A DNA stretch of 64,000 nt, taken from positions 91,930-155,929 of the forward strand of contig NZ_JBFAPK010000017.1 of NCBI RefSeq assembly GCF_040676675.1, in the 5' to 3' direction. The stretch comes from JBFAPK01 sp040676675 (GTDB lineage Bacteria; Actinomycetota; Actinomycetes; Mycobacteriales; Micromonosporaceae). A program made the position numbers and the translations under genes. This document shows, in pieces, positions 26,202 to 34,116 of this stretch. Below the pieces are notes generated by a model, which saw only the letters and a list, made by a program, of their open reading frames with translations, was not told the origin of the DNA and did not search any database. How positions within the stretch are numbered: position 1 is the first letter of the stretch; every line of letters begins with the position of its first letter.

Positions 26202-27623
26202 ATGGCGTCCAAACGGGACCTGTTGCAGGCGCACCGGTTCCTCACCCAGCGGGTGCTCTCCGCGCTGGTGACGAGGGAGACCGACCCGGAGCAGCCGCCG
26301 TTTCGCCGCCCGTCGGGCGCGGTGTGGGGCAGCATCGCGATCGCCGCGGTCACCCTCACGGCGGTCGGCGTCTACGGTCTCGTCGTTCCCGGCGGGAACC
26401 GGGCCTGGCGGGACGGCGCCGCGGTGATCGTGGTGAAGGAGACGGGCACCCGGTACGTCTACGTCGACGGGCGGCTGCACCCCGTGCTCAACTACGCCTC
26501 GGCGCTGCTGGTGCTGGGGCGCAACGCGCCGACCCGCACCGTCTCGCGCGAGTCGCTGGTGGGGGTACCGCGCGGCCCCCGGATCGGCATACCGGACGCG
26601 CCGGACGCGCTGCCCAGGGCGGACCGGGTCAGCACCGCCGGGTGGACGCTCTGTTCCCGGCCGGCCCCGGACGAGACGGGCGGGACCGTCGACCGGTCGG
26701 TGCTGCTGGCGGGGGCGGAGCCGACCGGTGGGCGGACGTTGGACGAGGCGGCGTTGCTGGTCGAGGTCCCGGAGACCGGTGACCAGTACCTGATCTGGCG
26801 CGGGTACCGGCACCGGATCCGGCAACCGGACACGGTCACCGTCGGGCTCGCGCTGCGGGCCGCGCCGCGTACCCGGGTCGGGCTGGCCGTGGTGGACGTC
26901 CTGCCGGCGGGCGAGCCGATCGCGCCGATCCCGGTACCGCAGGCCGGTCGGCCCTCCACGGCCGTGCCCCGCCGGCCGGAGCTGCGTACCGGGCAACTGC
27001 TGCGAGTGCAGACCTCGGGCGGCGGCGTGCAGCACTACCTGGTGGAACGCGATCGGCTGCGCTTGATTTCCGAGCTGCAGTACGACATCCAGCTCGCCCA
27101 CCGGGAGACCGTGGCGGCGTACCGGGGTGGTGAGCCGATCGGCCTGCCGCTCGGGCTGGTGGCCGCCACCGAGGCGCGCCAGGAGGTGCCGCCGACGCCG
27201 GGGCCGGACGCCGCCCCGCCGCGCCGCCCGGACTTCGCCGAGCCCGGGCCCGGGCCGGTGACGGTCTGCGCGACGTACGACGACGGCCGCTGGGTGCCCC
27301 GGCTCCGCGTCGGCGCGGCCCTGCCGGCGCCCGAGGCGATGACCGCCACCGCCGGCCGTACCGCCGAGGGGTTGCCGCTCGCGGACCTGGTGTACGTACC
27401 ACCCGGGCGGGCCGCGCTGGTCGAGGTGATGCCGAGCGTCACGGCCCGCTCGGGCACCGTCCTGCTCGTGACGGAGCTGGGCCGGGCGTATCCGCTGGCC
27501 GGTCGCGAGGTGCTGCGGATCCTCGGCTACGACCGGGTCACCCCGGTACGGCTGCCCGCCGGGCTGGTCGCCCGGGTGCCGCTCGGCAGCGGCCTGGACC
27601 CGTTGGCGGCCCGGGTCGGCTGA
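26202..27623 (+). CDS. eccB: Type VII secretion protein EccB
   Basis: A 473-residue protein with the EccB hallmark start (MASKRDLLQAHRFLTQRVLSALV). A single membrane helix at about 45-65 (SIAIAAVTLTAVGVYGLVV) and a large extracytoplasmic repeat domain follow (YVYVDGRLHPVLNYASALL, GRAYPLAGREVLRILGY). It contains a conserved Cys pair. EccB is the periplasmic-side core subunit of the ESX complex. It is directly downstream of EccD. Confidence 0.93.
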   Translation: MASKRDLLQAHRFLTQRVLSALVTRETDPEQPPFRRPSGAVWGSIAIAAVTLTAVGVYGLVVPGGNRAWRDGAAVIVVKETGTRYVYVDGRLHPVLNYASALLVLGRNAPTRTVSRESLVGVPRGPRIGIPDAPDALPRADRVSTAGWTLCSRPAPDETGGTVDRSVLLAGAEPTGGRTLDEAALLVEVPETGDQYLIWRGYRHRIRQPDTVTVGLALRAAPRTRVGLAVVDVLPAGEPIAPIPVPQAGRPSTAVPRRPELRTGQLLRVQTSGGGVQHYLVERDRLRLISELQYDIQLAHRETVAAYRGGEPIGLPLGLVAATEARQEVPPTPGPDAAPPRRPDFAEPGPGPVTVCATYDDGRWVPRLRVGAALPAPEAMTATAGRTAEGLPLADLVYVPPGRAALVEVMPSVTARSGTVLLVTELGRAYPLAGREVLRILGYDRVTPVRLPAGLVARVPLGSGLDPLAARVG

Positions 27624-27718
27624 CGCCCCCTGGAAATGCTCGCGGAATTCGAGCGATGTCCCCCGGCAGGGTCGCGGCCTGCCTCGTCCGTCGACGGTGG
27701 GAGAAGAGAGTGAGTGCG

Positions 27719-28066
27719 ATGGAAAGCCCGACGGCCCGGCCGCGTACGGTCGGCGTGGCCGGCGGCCTCTGGATCACGCTGGGCGTGCTACTGGCGGTGG
27801 CGGGGGCGCTGACCGCGTTCCAGGCCCTGGGCAACGGTGAACTGACCATGGTGCTCGCGGGCGTCCTCGTCGGCGGGCTCGGGGCGGCGTTCTGGGCTTC
27901 CGGGGTGTCGCTGCGCAGGGGCAGGGACACCCGCGTCGTCCTGACGGTGCTCGGCGGGCTCCTGAGCCTGTTCGTCTGGCCGGCGTTGCTCGCGGTACCG
28001 GCCATCGTGCTGCAGTACCGGGCGAGCAGCAGGCGATGGTTCGACTCGCGGCGGTCCATCGACTGA
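27719..28066 (+). CDS. Small membrane protein downstream of EccB
   Basis: About 115 residues with three hydrophobic helices (WITLGVLLAVAGALTAF, MVLAGVLVGGLGAAFWASG and VVLTVLGGLLSLFVWPALLA) and an Arg-rich tail. Two starts are possible: GTG 27710 (GGGAG 6 nt upstream) or ATG 27719 (GAGAG 8 nt upstream). No family is recognised. Its position suggests an ESX accessory gene, or simply a neighbour. Confidence 0.7.
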   Translation: MESPTARPRTVGVAGGLWITLGVLLAVAGALTAFQALGNGELTMVLAGVLVGGLGAAFWASGVSLRRGRDTRVVLTVLGGLLSLFVWPALLAVPAIVLQYRASSRRWFDSRRSID

Positions 28067-28102
28067 TTCACCTGATAGCCGGGCCGCGCCGTTGCTGCCA
28101 CG

Positions 28103-28131
28103 GTCCGACATGAACCACAGTCCGACAGGAA
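28103..28131. promoter_or_regulatory. Direct repeat GTCCGACAKGAA, two copies 17 bp apart
   Basis: GTCCGACATGAA (28103-28114) and GTCCGACAGGAA (28120-28131) lie about 145 bp upstream of the repeat-protein gene. Their spacing puts them on nearly the same DNA face, as for an activator site; this is speculative. Confidence 0.35.
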
Positions 28132-28274
28132 ATGGCCACTACCACCGATCAGATACCCTCTGAGATCCAGGCTCCCCGATACAGGGGGAAGCTCATCGGA
28201 ACCTCGTCCTTAGTGCGCAGAGATTGGGTAGGAATCAACCTTCGCCTGAATGGAACGAGAGGAGCGGCCAGGAT

Positions 28275-29270
28275 ATGTCCAGAGGCTTTCTCGGCACGGT
28301 GGTCGCCGGGGTCTTTCTGCTCGTCGCGGGCCCCGGTGTCGCCCTGACTTCCACCTCGCAAGGCGTGGACGTCATTCGGAAGATCGGTCCAGGCGTTACC
28401 CGGAATGGCGGCGGTGCCGCCCCGAGCGACATGTTCTGTGGTGGGAACACGAACACCACGATCAGGGCGCAGAACGAGATCGAATCTGGTGACGTCGACG
28501 GCGGCAACGGTGGCGACGTGGCCGTCACGTTGACGGCTCCGGATCGCGCCCCGGTCAGCCTGGACCTGCGGGCCGGTGATGGTGGCGACGGCGGCGAGAG
28601 CGGTGAGGGGCAGGGCGCTGACCAGGCGGAGGACCTGGGCGAGTACGCCGGTCAGACGAATCCGCGGAACAGTAACAACCAGAATCAGACCTCGACCGAT
28701 GGAGCAGGTGCGGGCGCTCCAGCGGGAGACGACGTCCGGGAAGGGGAAGCCGCCGACGCTCCGTCAGGCGCGGCTGGGTCAGGGGCTACCTGTGACGGGA
28801 CCGGCGCGAACAGCGATACCTCCATCGACGCCGTCAACAACATCTTCTCCGGGAGCGCCGACGGCGGTCATGGCGGCGACGTGAGCGTCACGTTGACGGC
28901 TCCGGATCGCGCCCCGGTCAGCCTGAACCTGCGGGCCGGTGATGGTGGCGACGGCGGCGAGAGTGGTGCGGGGCAGGGCGCTGACCAGGCAGAGGATTTG
29001 GGGGAGTACGCCGGTCAGACGAACCCGCGGAACAGTAACAACCAGATTCAGACCTCGACCGGTGACGAAAGCGCGGACGCTTCCTCGGGCGACGAGGACC
29101 GGGAAGGGGAAGCCGCCGACGCTTCGTCAGGTGCGGTTCGGTCCGGGGTTGCCTGCGGCGGGACCGACGGGAACAGCGACACTTCCATCGACGCCGTCAA
29201 CGGCATCTCTTCCGGGAGTGCCAGTGGCGGCAACGGCGGCAACATCTATCTCATCATCAATGCGAGCTAA
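28275..29270 (+). CDS. Secreted Gly/Asp-rich tandem-repeat protein
   Basis: About 331 residues. A signal peptide (residues about 1-24, GFLGTVVAGVFLLVAGPGVA) is followed by two near-identical units of about 120 residues and a partial third. Each unit starts with one Cys (encoded at 28437, 28791 and 29154), continues with xNTxIxAxNxI and GGxGGDVxVTLTAPDRAPVSL, and then has a Gly/Asp-rich and Asn-rich stretch (AGQTNPRNSNNQ). The final copy ends at GGNIYLIINAS. The composition suggests an extracellular beta-structured or filament-like surface protein. No known family is recognised. ATG 28275 has GAGAGGAG 10 nt upstream. Confidence 0.75.
   Translation: MSRGFLGTVVAGVFLLVAGPGVALTSTSQGVDVIRKIGPGVTRNGGGAAPSDMFCGGNTNTTIRAQNEIESGDVDGGNGGDVAVTLTAPDRAPVSLDLRAGDGGDGGESGEGQGADQAEDLGEYAGQTNPRNSNNQNQTSTDGAGAGAPAGDDVREGEAADAPSGAAGSGATCDGTGANSDTSIDAVNNIFSGSADGGHGGDVSVTLTAPDRAPVSLNLRAGDGGDGGESGAGQGADQAEDLGEYAGQTNPRNSNNQIQTSTGDESADASSGDEDREGEAADASSGAVRSGVACGGTDGNSDTSIDAVNGISSGSASGGNGGNIYLIINAS
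28434..29270. repeat. Long in-frame tandem repeat, about 354-363 bp per unit
   Basis: The block TGACGGCTCCGGATCGCGCC begins at 28531 and again at 28894, a 363-bp offset. Homology covers most of each unit, and a truncated third unit closes the gene. The second and third unit starts are also 363 bp apart. Confidence 0.85.
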
Positions 29271-29596
29271 TTTCTGCTTGCCTGAGCCGTCGCTGGCCGG
29301 CCGCTCTCCTGTGTGGACATTCTTGGGTCGCTCGACGTGAGGACGGGTGCGGTGGAGGTTGGTCACGTCCACGGATGCGCCAAACATCATTCCGTCGGGA
29401 CGTATCAGGGCCACGGAAAGTGAGCGGAATTCGGGTCTCTCGACTCCTGCGTGCTTGTCGCCAAATTGTCGAAAGGTGCCGGAAACGCCCCTGGTCGTCG
29501 TGATGCGCGCGTTCTATGCTGCCAATATCTGGCTTCGGCGATCACATTGATCGACGGCCAGGCAGTGCGGCGATCGCCTCGCGAAAGGAGTCTCAC
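29271..29596. other. 326-bp intergenic region
   Basis: No convincing gene is present; short open frames lack ribosome-binding sites and family-like sequence. The only structured element is a dyad, CGATCA-CAT-TGATCG at 29539-29553, 44 bp upstream of the next gene, which could be an operator. The region is locally less GC-rich than its surroundings, as expected for a promoter region. Confidence 0.6.
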
Positions 29597-30127
29597 GTGT
29601 TCACCAGACCATCGCACGAGATCGAAATCCGGTCGCTCACCAGAAACCTGGTTCGTGGCCTCGCGCTGGTGGGTGGCGTGGCCCTGGCGGGTGTGCTCGC
29701 GCTCGCCGCTCCCGCGTCCGCCCGACCGAACGAGCAGGTCAGCGGCGTGCGTGTCGCGGCCATGCCGGTCGCGGCCCGTGACGTCGCCCCGGGTGCGGTC
29801 GCGGCCGCGATCACGCCGACCATCACTCCGGCGGCCGCCCGCATCCGGTACGTGACGAACCCCGCGGCGACTCCGTGTCCCAGCGGGAACCTCTGCGCTT
29901 TCGTGCGGGATCCCACGAGGCCGGGCTACTACAAGGTGTTCGATCTCTACACCTGCGCCCTGTACTACCTCTCCTACTGGCAGAACACGGGTTACTACAA
30001 CAATGCCCAGACCGGCGGCGTCCGTGTGACGTTCTACGGTCAGAGCGGAAACGTACTGAAGACCTTCACCGCCACCGGTTTCGGTACGCAGAACTGGGAC
30101 CCGGTCTGGCGTATCCGCAACTGCTGA
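29597..30127 (+). CDS. Secreted small protein, peptidase inhibitor I36-like
   Basis: A 176-residue protein with a signal peptide (about 15-42, LVRGLALVGGVALAGVLALAAPASA), a variable pro-region and a C-terminal domain with CPSGNLCAFVRD at about residue 95. That phrase is typical of small secreted actinomycete proteins related to family I36 (SMI-like) inhibitors. Four Cys could form two disulfides. GTG 29597 has AGGAG 6 nt upstream. Inhibitory activity is unproven; the fold assignment is from motif only. Confidence 0.65.
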   Translation: MFTRPSHEIEIRSLTRNLVRGLALVGGVALAGVLALAAPASARPNEQVSGVRVAAMPVAARDVAPGAVAAAITPTITPAAARIRYVTNPAATPCPSGNLCAFVRDPTRPGYYKVFDLYTCALYYLSYWQNTGYYNNAQTGGVRVTFYGQSGNVLKTFTATGFGTQNWDPVWRIRNC

Positions 30128-30146
30128 AAATCAAATGCCTTTCGCT

Positions 30147-30187
30147 GCCGGTTCGGCCCCGGTCAACCAGACCGGGGCCGAACCGGC
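30147..30187. terminator. Bidirectional hairpin terminator
   Basis: A perfect 18-bp stem (GCCGGTTCGGCCCCGGTC at 30147-30164 and its complement at 30170-30187) with loop AACCA. It lies between the rightward I36-like gene and the leftward hydrolase gene. Confidence 0.85.
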
Positions 30188-30249
30188 CGGCTCAGGCGCC
30201 CGCGCTCGCACCGGTCCCGGAGCTTCCCGCCGTGGTCGGGAAGGAGCGC

Positions 30250-31809
30250 TCACCGGCGGTCGGCGATGATCTCGCCGGTGGTGGCGAGACCCGGGTTCCC
30301 CGCCTCGAACGTGGCGCCGTGCGGGTCCGCCTCGCTCGGGGCCGACTCGAAGACGTCCGCGCCGAACGCCGGGTCGGCGGGGTCGGGCCCGAGCGCGGGA
30401 TCCCACCACAGCGGCGCGATCCCGATCCAGTTGGTGTACTTGATCGGGTCGTTCGGCGGTACGGTCGCGTGCACGCGGGAGCCGAGCTGCTCGACCGGTA
30501 CACCGTCCAATCGCAGCTCGCTGACGTGCTCCGCGCCGACCCCGGGGCTGGAGACGAGGACGAGGTCGTCCACGGCCAGGCTCTCGTCCCGGGCGGCGTG
30601 GCCGACCAGCGTGGTCCCGTAGCTGTGCCCGACCACCGTGTTGTGCGACGGGGCACCCACGTGCGTCGCGCGCAGCCCGTCCTGGAAGCGGTCCAACGCC
30701 GCCTTGCCGTTGTCGGCGTAGCTCTCGCTCCCGGCGTTGTACAGGGTGTCCGGGGCGTCGTACCCGATCCAGGCCACCACGGCGGTGTCGGTACCGCCGG
30801 CCGCCCGCCGGAGCCGTTCGGCGCGGTCCAGCTCGCCGCCGACGCTGCCCAGGTCCGCGCTGGTGCCCGGGACGACGGTGGCGACGTTGTGGGCCGTGTC
30901 CGGGTTGCCCAGGGAGACGACGGCCCGGCCGTCGTCGGCGGTGTCGAGCCCGAGCAGGTACGGTCGCGGCGCGCCCTCGGGTACCGGTGCGGCCAGCCGG
31001 TTCCGCAGCGATCGCAACGCGTCGACGGCCTGCTGCGCCTCGGTCAGTTCCGCCTGCCTGCTGGCGGTCGTATGCCACGAGGCCGCGCTCCTGCTCCGGG
31101 CGTCCTCGTACGCGGCGATCTCGTCCCGGCGCGCCTCCAGCGCGGCGATTTCCCGGTCGAGCACCGACCGGTTCGCCCGGTCCCGCACCTCGGCCGGAAT
31201 CCCGTCGAGGTTGCGGACCAGGTCCGGCGAGTCACGCTCGATCGCGGCCCGCTGCTCCGGCAGCAGGTTGTCCCACCACTGGCGTACCTCGCCGGGCGGC
31301 GCGCCCTCGGGCGGTCCGGGCGGCCGGCCCAGCGCCGCCCCGCCCGCGCCGGCGATCCGGCCGGCGCCGTCGTTGACCAGCCCGGTGACCATGGCGGCGA
31401 CCTGGTCGACGAACTGGTTCTGCAGCAGCGGCGCGAACGGCCCGGTCGAGATCTCGGCGTAGCGCGGGAGGTTCGCCTCGATCAGCGACACGATGGCGGA
31501 CTTCACCGCGGCCACCTCGGCGGCGAAGACGTCGGCGCGCCGGGCCAGCTCCATCATCTCTGACCCGGTCACCGCCACCATGCGCAGGTGCTGCCCGGCC
31601 CGGCGCTGGAACGCCGTACCCGCGGCGTCCGGCCAGCCGTCGGCGAGACCCCGTACGTCGTACCCGCCGGCCCGGATGAACCGGTCCCCGGCGCCGCGCC
31701 AGCCCTCGGCGAGGGCGCGGACCGCGTCCTCGTCCGGCTCCGGCCAGCCGCTGATCGCCCTGACCCGGGGCCAGAAGCCGAGGTCGGCGGGAGGTTCGGG
31801 TACCGGCAC
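30250..31809 (-). CDS. ESX-associated DUF1023-type alpha/beta-hydrolase with helical N-terminus
   Basis: About 519 residues. The first 150 residues are helical and WXG100-like (AEGWRGAGDRFIRAGGYDVRGLADGW). A linker follows, and then a DUF1023 (actinobacterial alpha/beta-hydrolase) domain with nucleophile elbow VVGHSYGTTLVGH and strand VVAWIGYDAP. DUF1023 proteins often accompany WXG100 genes and may be ESX-exported or ESX-linked esterases. The GTG at 31809 starts 2 nt after the preceding stop, so it is the last gene of the substrate operon. The substrate is unknown. Confidence 0.82.
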   Translation of the reverse strand: MPVPEPPADLGFWPRVRAISGWPEPDEDAVRALAEGWRGAGDRFIRAGGYDVRGLADGWPDAAGTAFQRRAGQHLRMVAVTGSEMMELARRADVFAAEVAAVKSAIVSLIEANLPRYAEISTGPFAPLLQNQFVDQVAAMVTGLVNDGAGRIAGAGGAALGRPPGPPEGAPPGEVRQWWDNLLPEQRAAIERDSPDLVRNLDGIPAEVRDRANRSVLDREIAALEARRDEIAAYEDARSRSAASWHTTASRQAELTEAQQAVDALRSLRNRLAAPVPEGAPRPYLLGLDTADDGRAVVSLGNPDTAHNVATVVPGTSADLGSVGGELDRAERLRRAAGGTDTAVVAWIGYDAPDTLYNAGSESYADNGKAALDRFQDGLRATHVGAPSHNTVVGHSYGTTLVGHAARDESLAVDDLVLVSSPGVGAEHVSELRLDGVPVEQLGSRVHATVPPNDPIKYTNWIGIAPLWWDPALGPDPADPAFGADVFESAPSEADPHGATFEAGNPGLATTGEIIADRR

Positions 31810-31811
31810 GG

Positions 31812-32138
31812 CTACCGCCCCCCGACGCCCGCGAAGGCGGCGGCCGACCGCGCGTCGGCGGCGACGTAGTCGGCCACGCAGTCCGTCCCGACCTGCCCGT
31901 CCTCGCGTAGCACGCCCGGGAACCGGCCGGCGTTGTCGCGTACCGCCGCGCTGTCCGCGAGGTAGATGCCCCGGAACGCCTGGCCCAGGGCGTCGCCGCC
32001 GATCCCCGCCTCGCCGGCGGCCACCGCCGCCCGACCCGCCTGCCACGCGGCGTCGAGTTCGGCGCCCGTGCCGGAGAGGCCGTGCAACACCGGCTCCACC
32101 AGCTCGACGTCCATGTGCAGATACCCGCCCACCGTCAT
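31812..32138 (-). CDS. Small WXG100-like ESX substrate candidate with C-terminal YxxxD
   Basis: A 108-residue helical protein, with Trp32 in the first helix region and a C-terminal Y91-V-A-A-D95, which fits the general YxxxD/E type VII export motif. It lies between a PE/PPE-like Pro/Ala-rich protein and the DUF1023 hydrolase in one operon. Pairing with one of these neighbours to form a helical-bundle heterodimer is likely but inferred. Confidence 0.75.
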   Translation of the reverse strand: MTVGGYLHMDVELVEPVLHGLSGTGAELDAAWQAGRAAVAAGEAGIGGDALGQAFRGIYLADSAAVRDNAGRFPGVLREDGQVGTDCVADYVAADARSAAAFAGVGGR

Positions 32139-32149
32139 CCGCCGATCTC

Positions 32150-33550
32150 TTACCGGCGCCGTTCGGGCGCCAGTGGCGTCGCCGCCGGCGGTACCTGCCA
32201 CAGTTCCTCGTCGAGCGGCTGCGGACCGGTCCCGTCCGGCTCCGCGTCGCGGTCGCGCCGCTCGCCACCCTGTCCCCGGGCCGCGCCGAACGGGTTCGGC
32301 GCGCCGAACAGGCCCGGTGCGCCCGGTGCCGTGCCGGCCCGGCCGCGCAGCTTCGGTGGTACGCCGGGCACCGCGCGCAGCGGGCGGGACCGCTGCCCGC
32401 CCTCGCGGTCGCCGCGAGCGCCGGCCCTCAGGGCGCCACCGGTGCCGGCCCCGAGCGGCGGCACCATCATCGGCGGTACGGCGCCCCGGCCGATCCCGCC
32501 GCCCGTCGTGCCGGCGGTGCCGCCGGGCACGGCCGGCGGCTCGGGTGGTGCCGTGGCGGCGGCGAGCGGGGTGGCCGCCACGACGGGGCGCCCGGCCTGG
32601 GGGATCCGGGCGGCCCCGCCGGCCGCCGTCGCGCCGACGACCGCGCCGGGAACCGGCCGTCCCGCCCCGCCGGTCCGGGCGCCCGCACCGCCGAGCGCCG
32701 GTACGAGCGGCGCCACCCCCGGTACGACCGGCGGCGGCACCGGGGCGGGCGGCGGGATCGGCGACAGCCCGACCGGCGGTACGACCGGGGCGGGGGCCGC
32801 GCCGCCGGCCAGGGACGGTGCGCCGCCGCCACCCGTACCGGCCGCCGCCGCCGATCCGCCCGCACCGCCGCTCGCCCCGGTGCTCGCCCCGGTGGCCGCC
32901 CCGGTGGCCGCGCTCGGAGCACCGCCGGCGCCCGCCGCCCCGGCGGTACCGTCGGCGGCGGCCGTGGTGGCGGCGGCCGCGCCCCCGGCGCCGGCTCCGG
33001 CCGGACCGTCCCACGCGGTACCGGCCGGAGCGCCGGCGACCTGCTGCGCGGTCTGCGCGAAAGCCTGGTCGAGCTGCTGGAGCAGTTGGCGTGCCTGGGC
33101 GACCAGGGCCTGCAGCCGCGCCACGAGCTGCGCGACCTGCTCGGCGACGGCCGCGGTGGCCGGCGTGCCGGAGAGGGCGGCGAGCTGCGCCACCAGCGCG
33201 TCGAAGTCCGCCTTCACCCGCCGGACCTCGTCGACCGTCGTGTCGACCTGACCGGCCAGCGTGGTCAGCGCCGGACCGATCCGGGCCGCGGCCAGCGCCT
33301 GCTCCCAGGTCTGCACCGACGCCGCGCTGCGGCGCAGGCGCTGGGCGTACTGGTCGCCGGCCTCGTCCTGCCACTGCGGCGCGACCTCGCCGGCCTTCGC
33401 GGCGAGCAGCTCGGCCGCGCCCCGCAGGCCGGCCTGGATCGCCTCCCACCCGGCCTGGCTGCCCACCAGCTGGTCCCGGTGCGTCAGCTGCGCCTCGGAC
33501 CTGCGGTACAGCTCGTCCATCTCCTGGACCAGGGGACCGATGTCCACCAT
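32150..33550 (-). CDS. WXG100/PPE-like ESX protein with long Pro/Ala/Gly-rich tail
   Basis: A 466-residue protein. Residues 1-170 are predicted helical with a WXG-like bundle (HRDQLVGSQAGWEAIQAGL, APQWQDEAGDQYAQRL and a coiled coil VAQLVARLQALVAQARQLL). The rest is low-complexity Ala/Gly/Pro, ending in a charged tail. This matches actinomycete proteins often called WXG100 or PPE-domain proteins. It lies in the four-gene substrate operon downstream of EccC, and the upstream gene ends 36 nt away. Confidence 0.75.
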   Translation of the reverse strand: MVDIGPLVQEMDELYRRSEAQLTHRDQLVGSQAGWEAIQAGLRGAAELLAAKAGEVAPQWQDEAGDQYAQRLRRSAASVQTWEQALAAARIGPALTTLAGQVDTTVDEVRRVKADFDALVAQLAALSGTPATAAVAEQVAQLVARLQALVAQARQLLQQLDQAFAQTAQQVAGAPAGTAWDGPAGAGAGGAAAATTAAADGTAGAAGAGGAPSAATGAATGASTGASGGAGGSAAAAGTGGGGAPSLAGGAAPAPVVPPVGLSPIPPPAPVPPPVVPGVAPLVPALGGAGARTGGAGRPVPGAVVGATAAGGAARIPQAGRPVVAATPLAAATAPPEPPAVPGGTAGTTGGGIGRGAVPPMMVPPLGAGTGGALRAGARGDREGGQRSRPLRAVPGVPPKLRGRAGTAPGAPGLFGAPNPFGAARGQGGERRDRDAEPDGTGPQPLDEELWQVPPAATPLAPERRR

Positions 33551-33586
33551 CGCCTCGCTCCTCTCCGCCGGTGCCGGCTGCTCGTC

Positions 33587-33925
33587 CTAGTGGCCGGCCG
33601 GCGGCGCCGCGGCCAGCGCGGCTCGCACCGCCGCCCGTCCCGTGCCGTCCGCGCCGACGTAGTCCGTGGCGCTGCCCCGGGCGATCGAGGCGTAGGCCCC
33701 GATGCCCTGCTCGATCTCGGTACAGAACGCGGTGAACCGGTCGGCCGCCTCGGTCACGGCGGCGTTGAGCCGCTGGCAGCCCGGCAGCGGATCACCGCAG
33801 TCGCGCGCGCCGGCCCGTACCTCGGCGGCCCCGGCCTTCGCCGCCTCGACGGCGGACGGGTCGAGCTGGTCGGCGAACCGGTGGAGAAAACCGGTCTCGC
33901 CGTAAATCAAGCCAGTTGGCGCCAT
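33587..33925 (-). CDS. Small ESX substrate candidate with C-terminal YxxxD
   Basis: About 112 residues, helical, with Y89-V-G-A-D93 near the C-terminus (ATDYVGADG). This resembles the export motifs of the 31812-32138 protein and of the WXG100 protein at 38339. Two ATGs are adjacent; the second (33925) has GGGAGGG about 6 nt upstream and is preferred. First gene of the leftward substrate operon. Two Cys residues are present at 43 and 50. Confidence 0.75.
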   Translation of the reverse strand: MAPTGLIYGETGFLHRFADQLDPSAVEAAKAGAAEVRAGARDCGDPLPGCQRLNAAVTEAADRFTAFCTEIEQGIGAYASIARGSATDYVGADGTGRAAVRAALAAAPPAGH

Positions 33926-34028
33926 CATGTCCCTCCCACGACTCGGTGCGGTCACCGCGAGCCAACCACCGGGCCGACCCGCCCCGGGGCCACGCGACCG
34001 GAACCGGCCACCACCCACCCCGCCCCGT

Positions 34029-34098
34029 CCCCGTCGATCTAGGGCAAATCCGCGTTAGTGGATCTCCAATCACCGCGATTTGCCCTAGATCGACGGGG
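34029..34098. repeat. Long near-perfect palindrome (25-bp arms) between EccC and the substrate operon
   Basis: The left arm at 34029-34054 and right arm at 34074-34098 pair over 25 bp with one bulged C; the arm core is GATCTAGGGCAAATC. The short interior (GTGGAT / ATCAC) extends the pairing. No T-tract follows on either strand. It may be a terminator, an operator or a dispersed REP-like palindrome. Confidence 0.75.
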
Positions 34099-34116
34099 CG
34101 GTCGGTGGGGGCCCGC

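Noticed and set aside
29347..29550. A short plus-strand open frame in the spacer before the I36-like gene
   Set aside because: No ribosome-binding site, no coding bias and no protein-like composition.
34029..34098. The long palindrome as an insertion-sequence remnant
   Set aside because: There is no transposase or target duplication. The arms are adjacent with a 19-bp interior, which fits a hairpin, not two IS ends.
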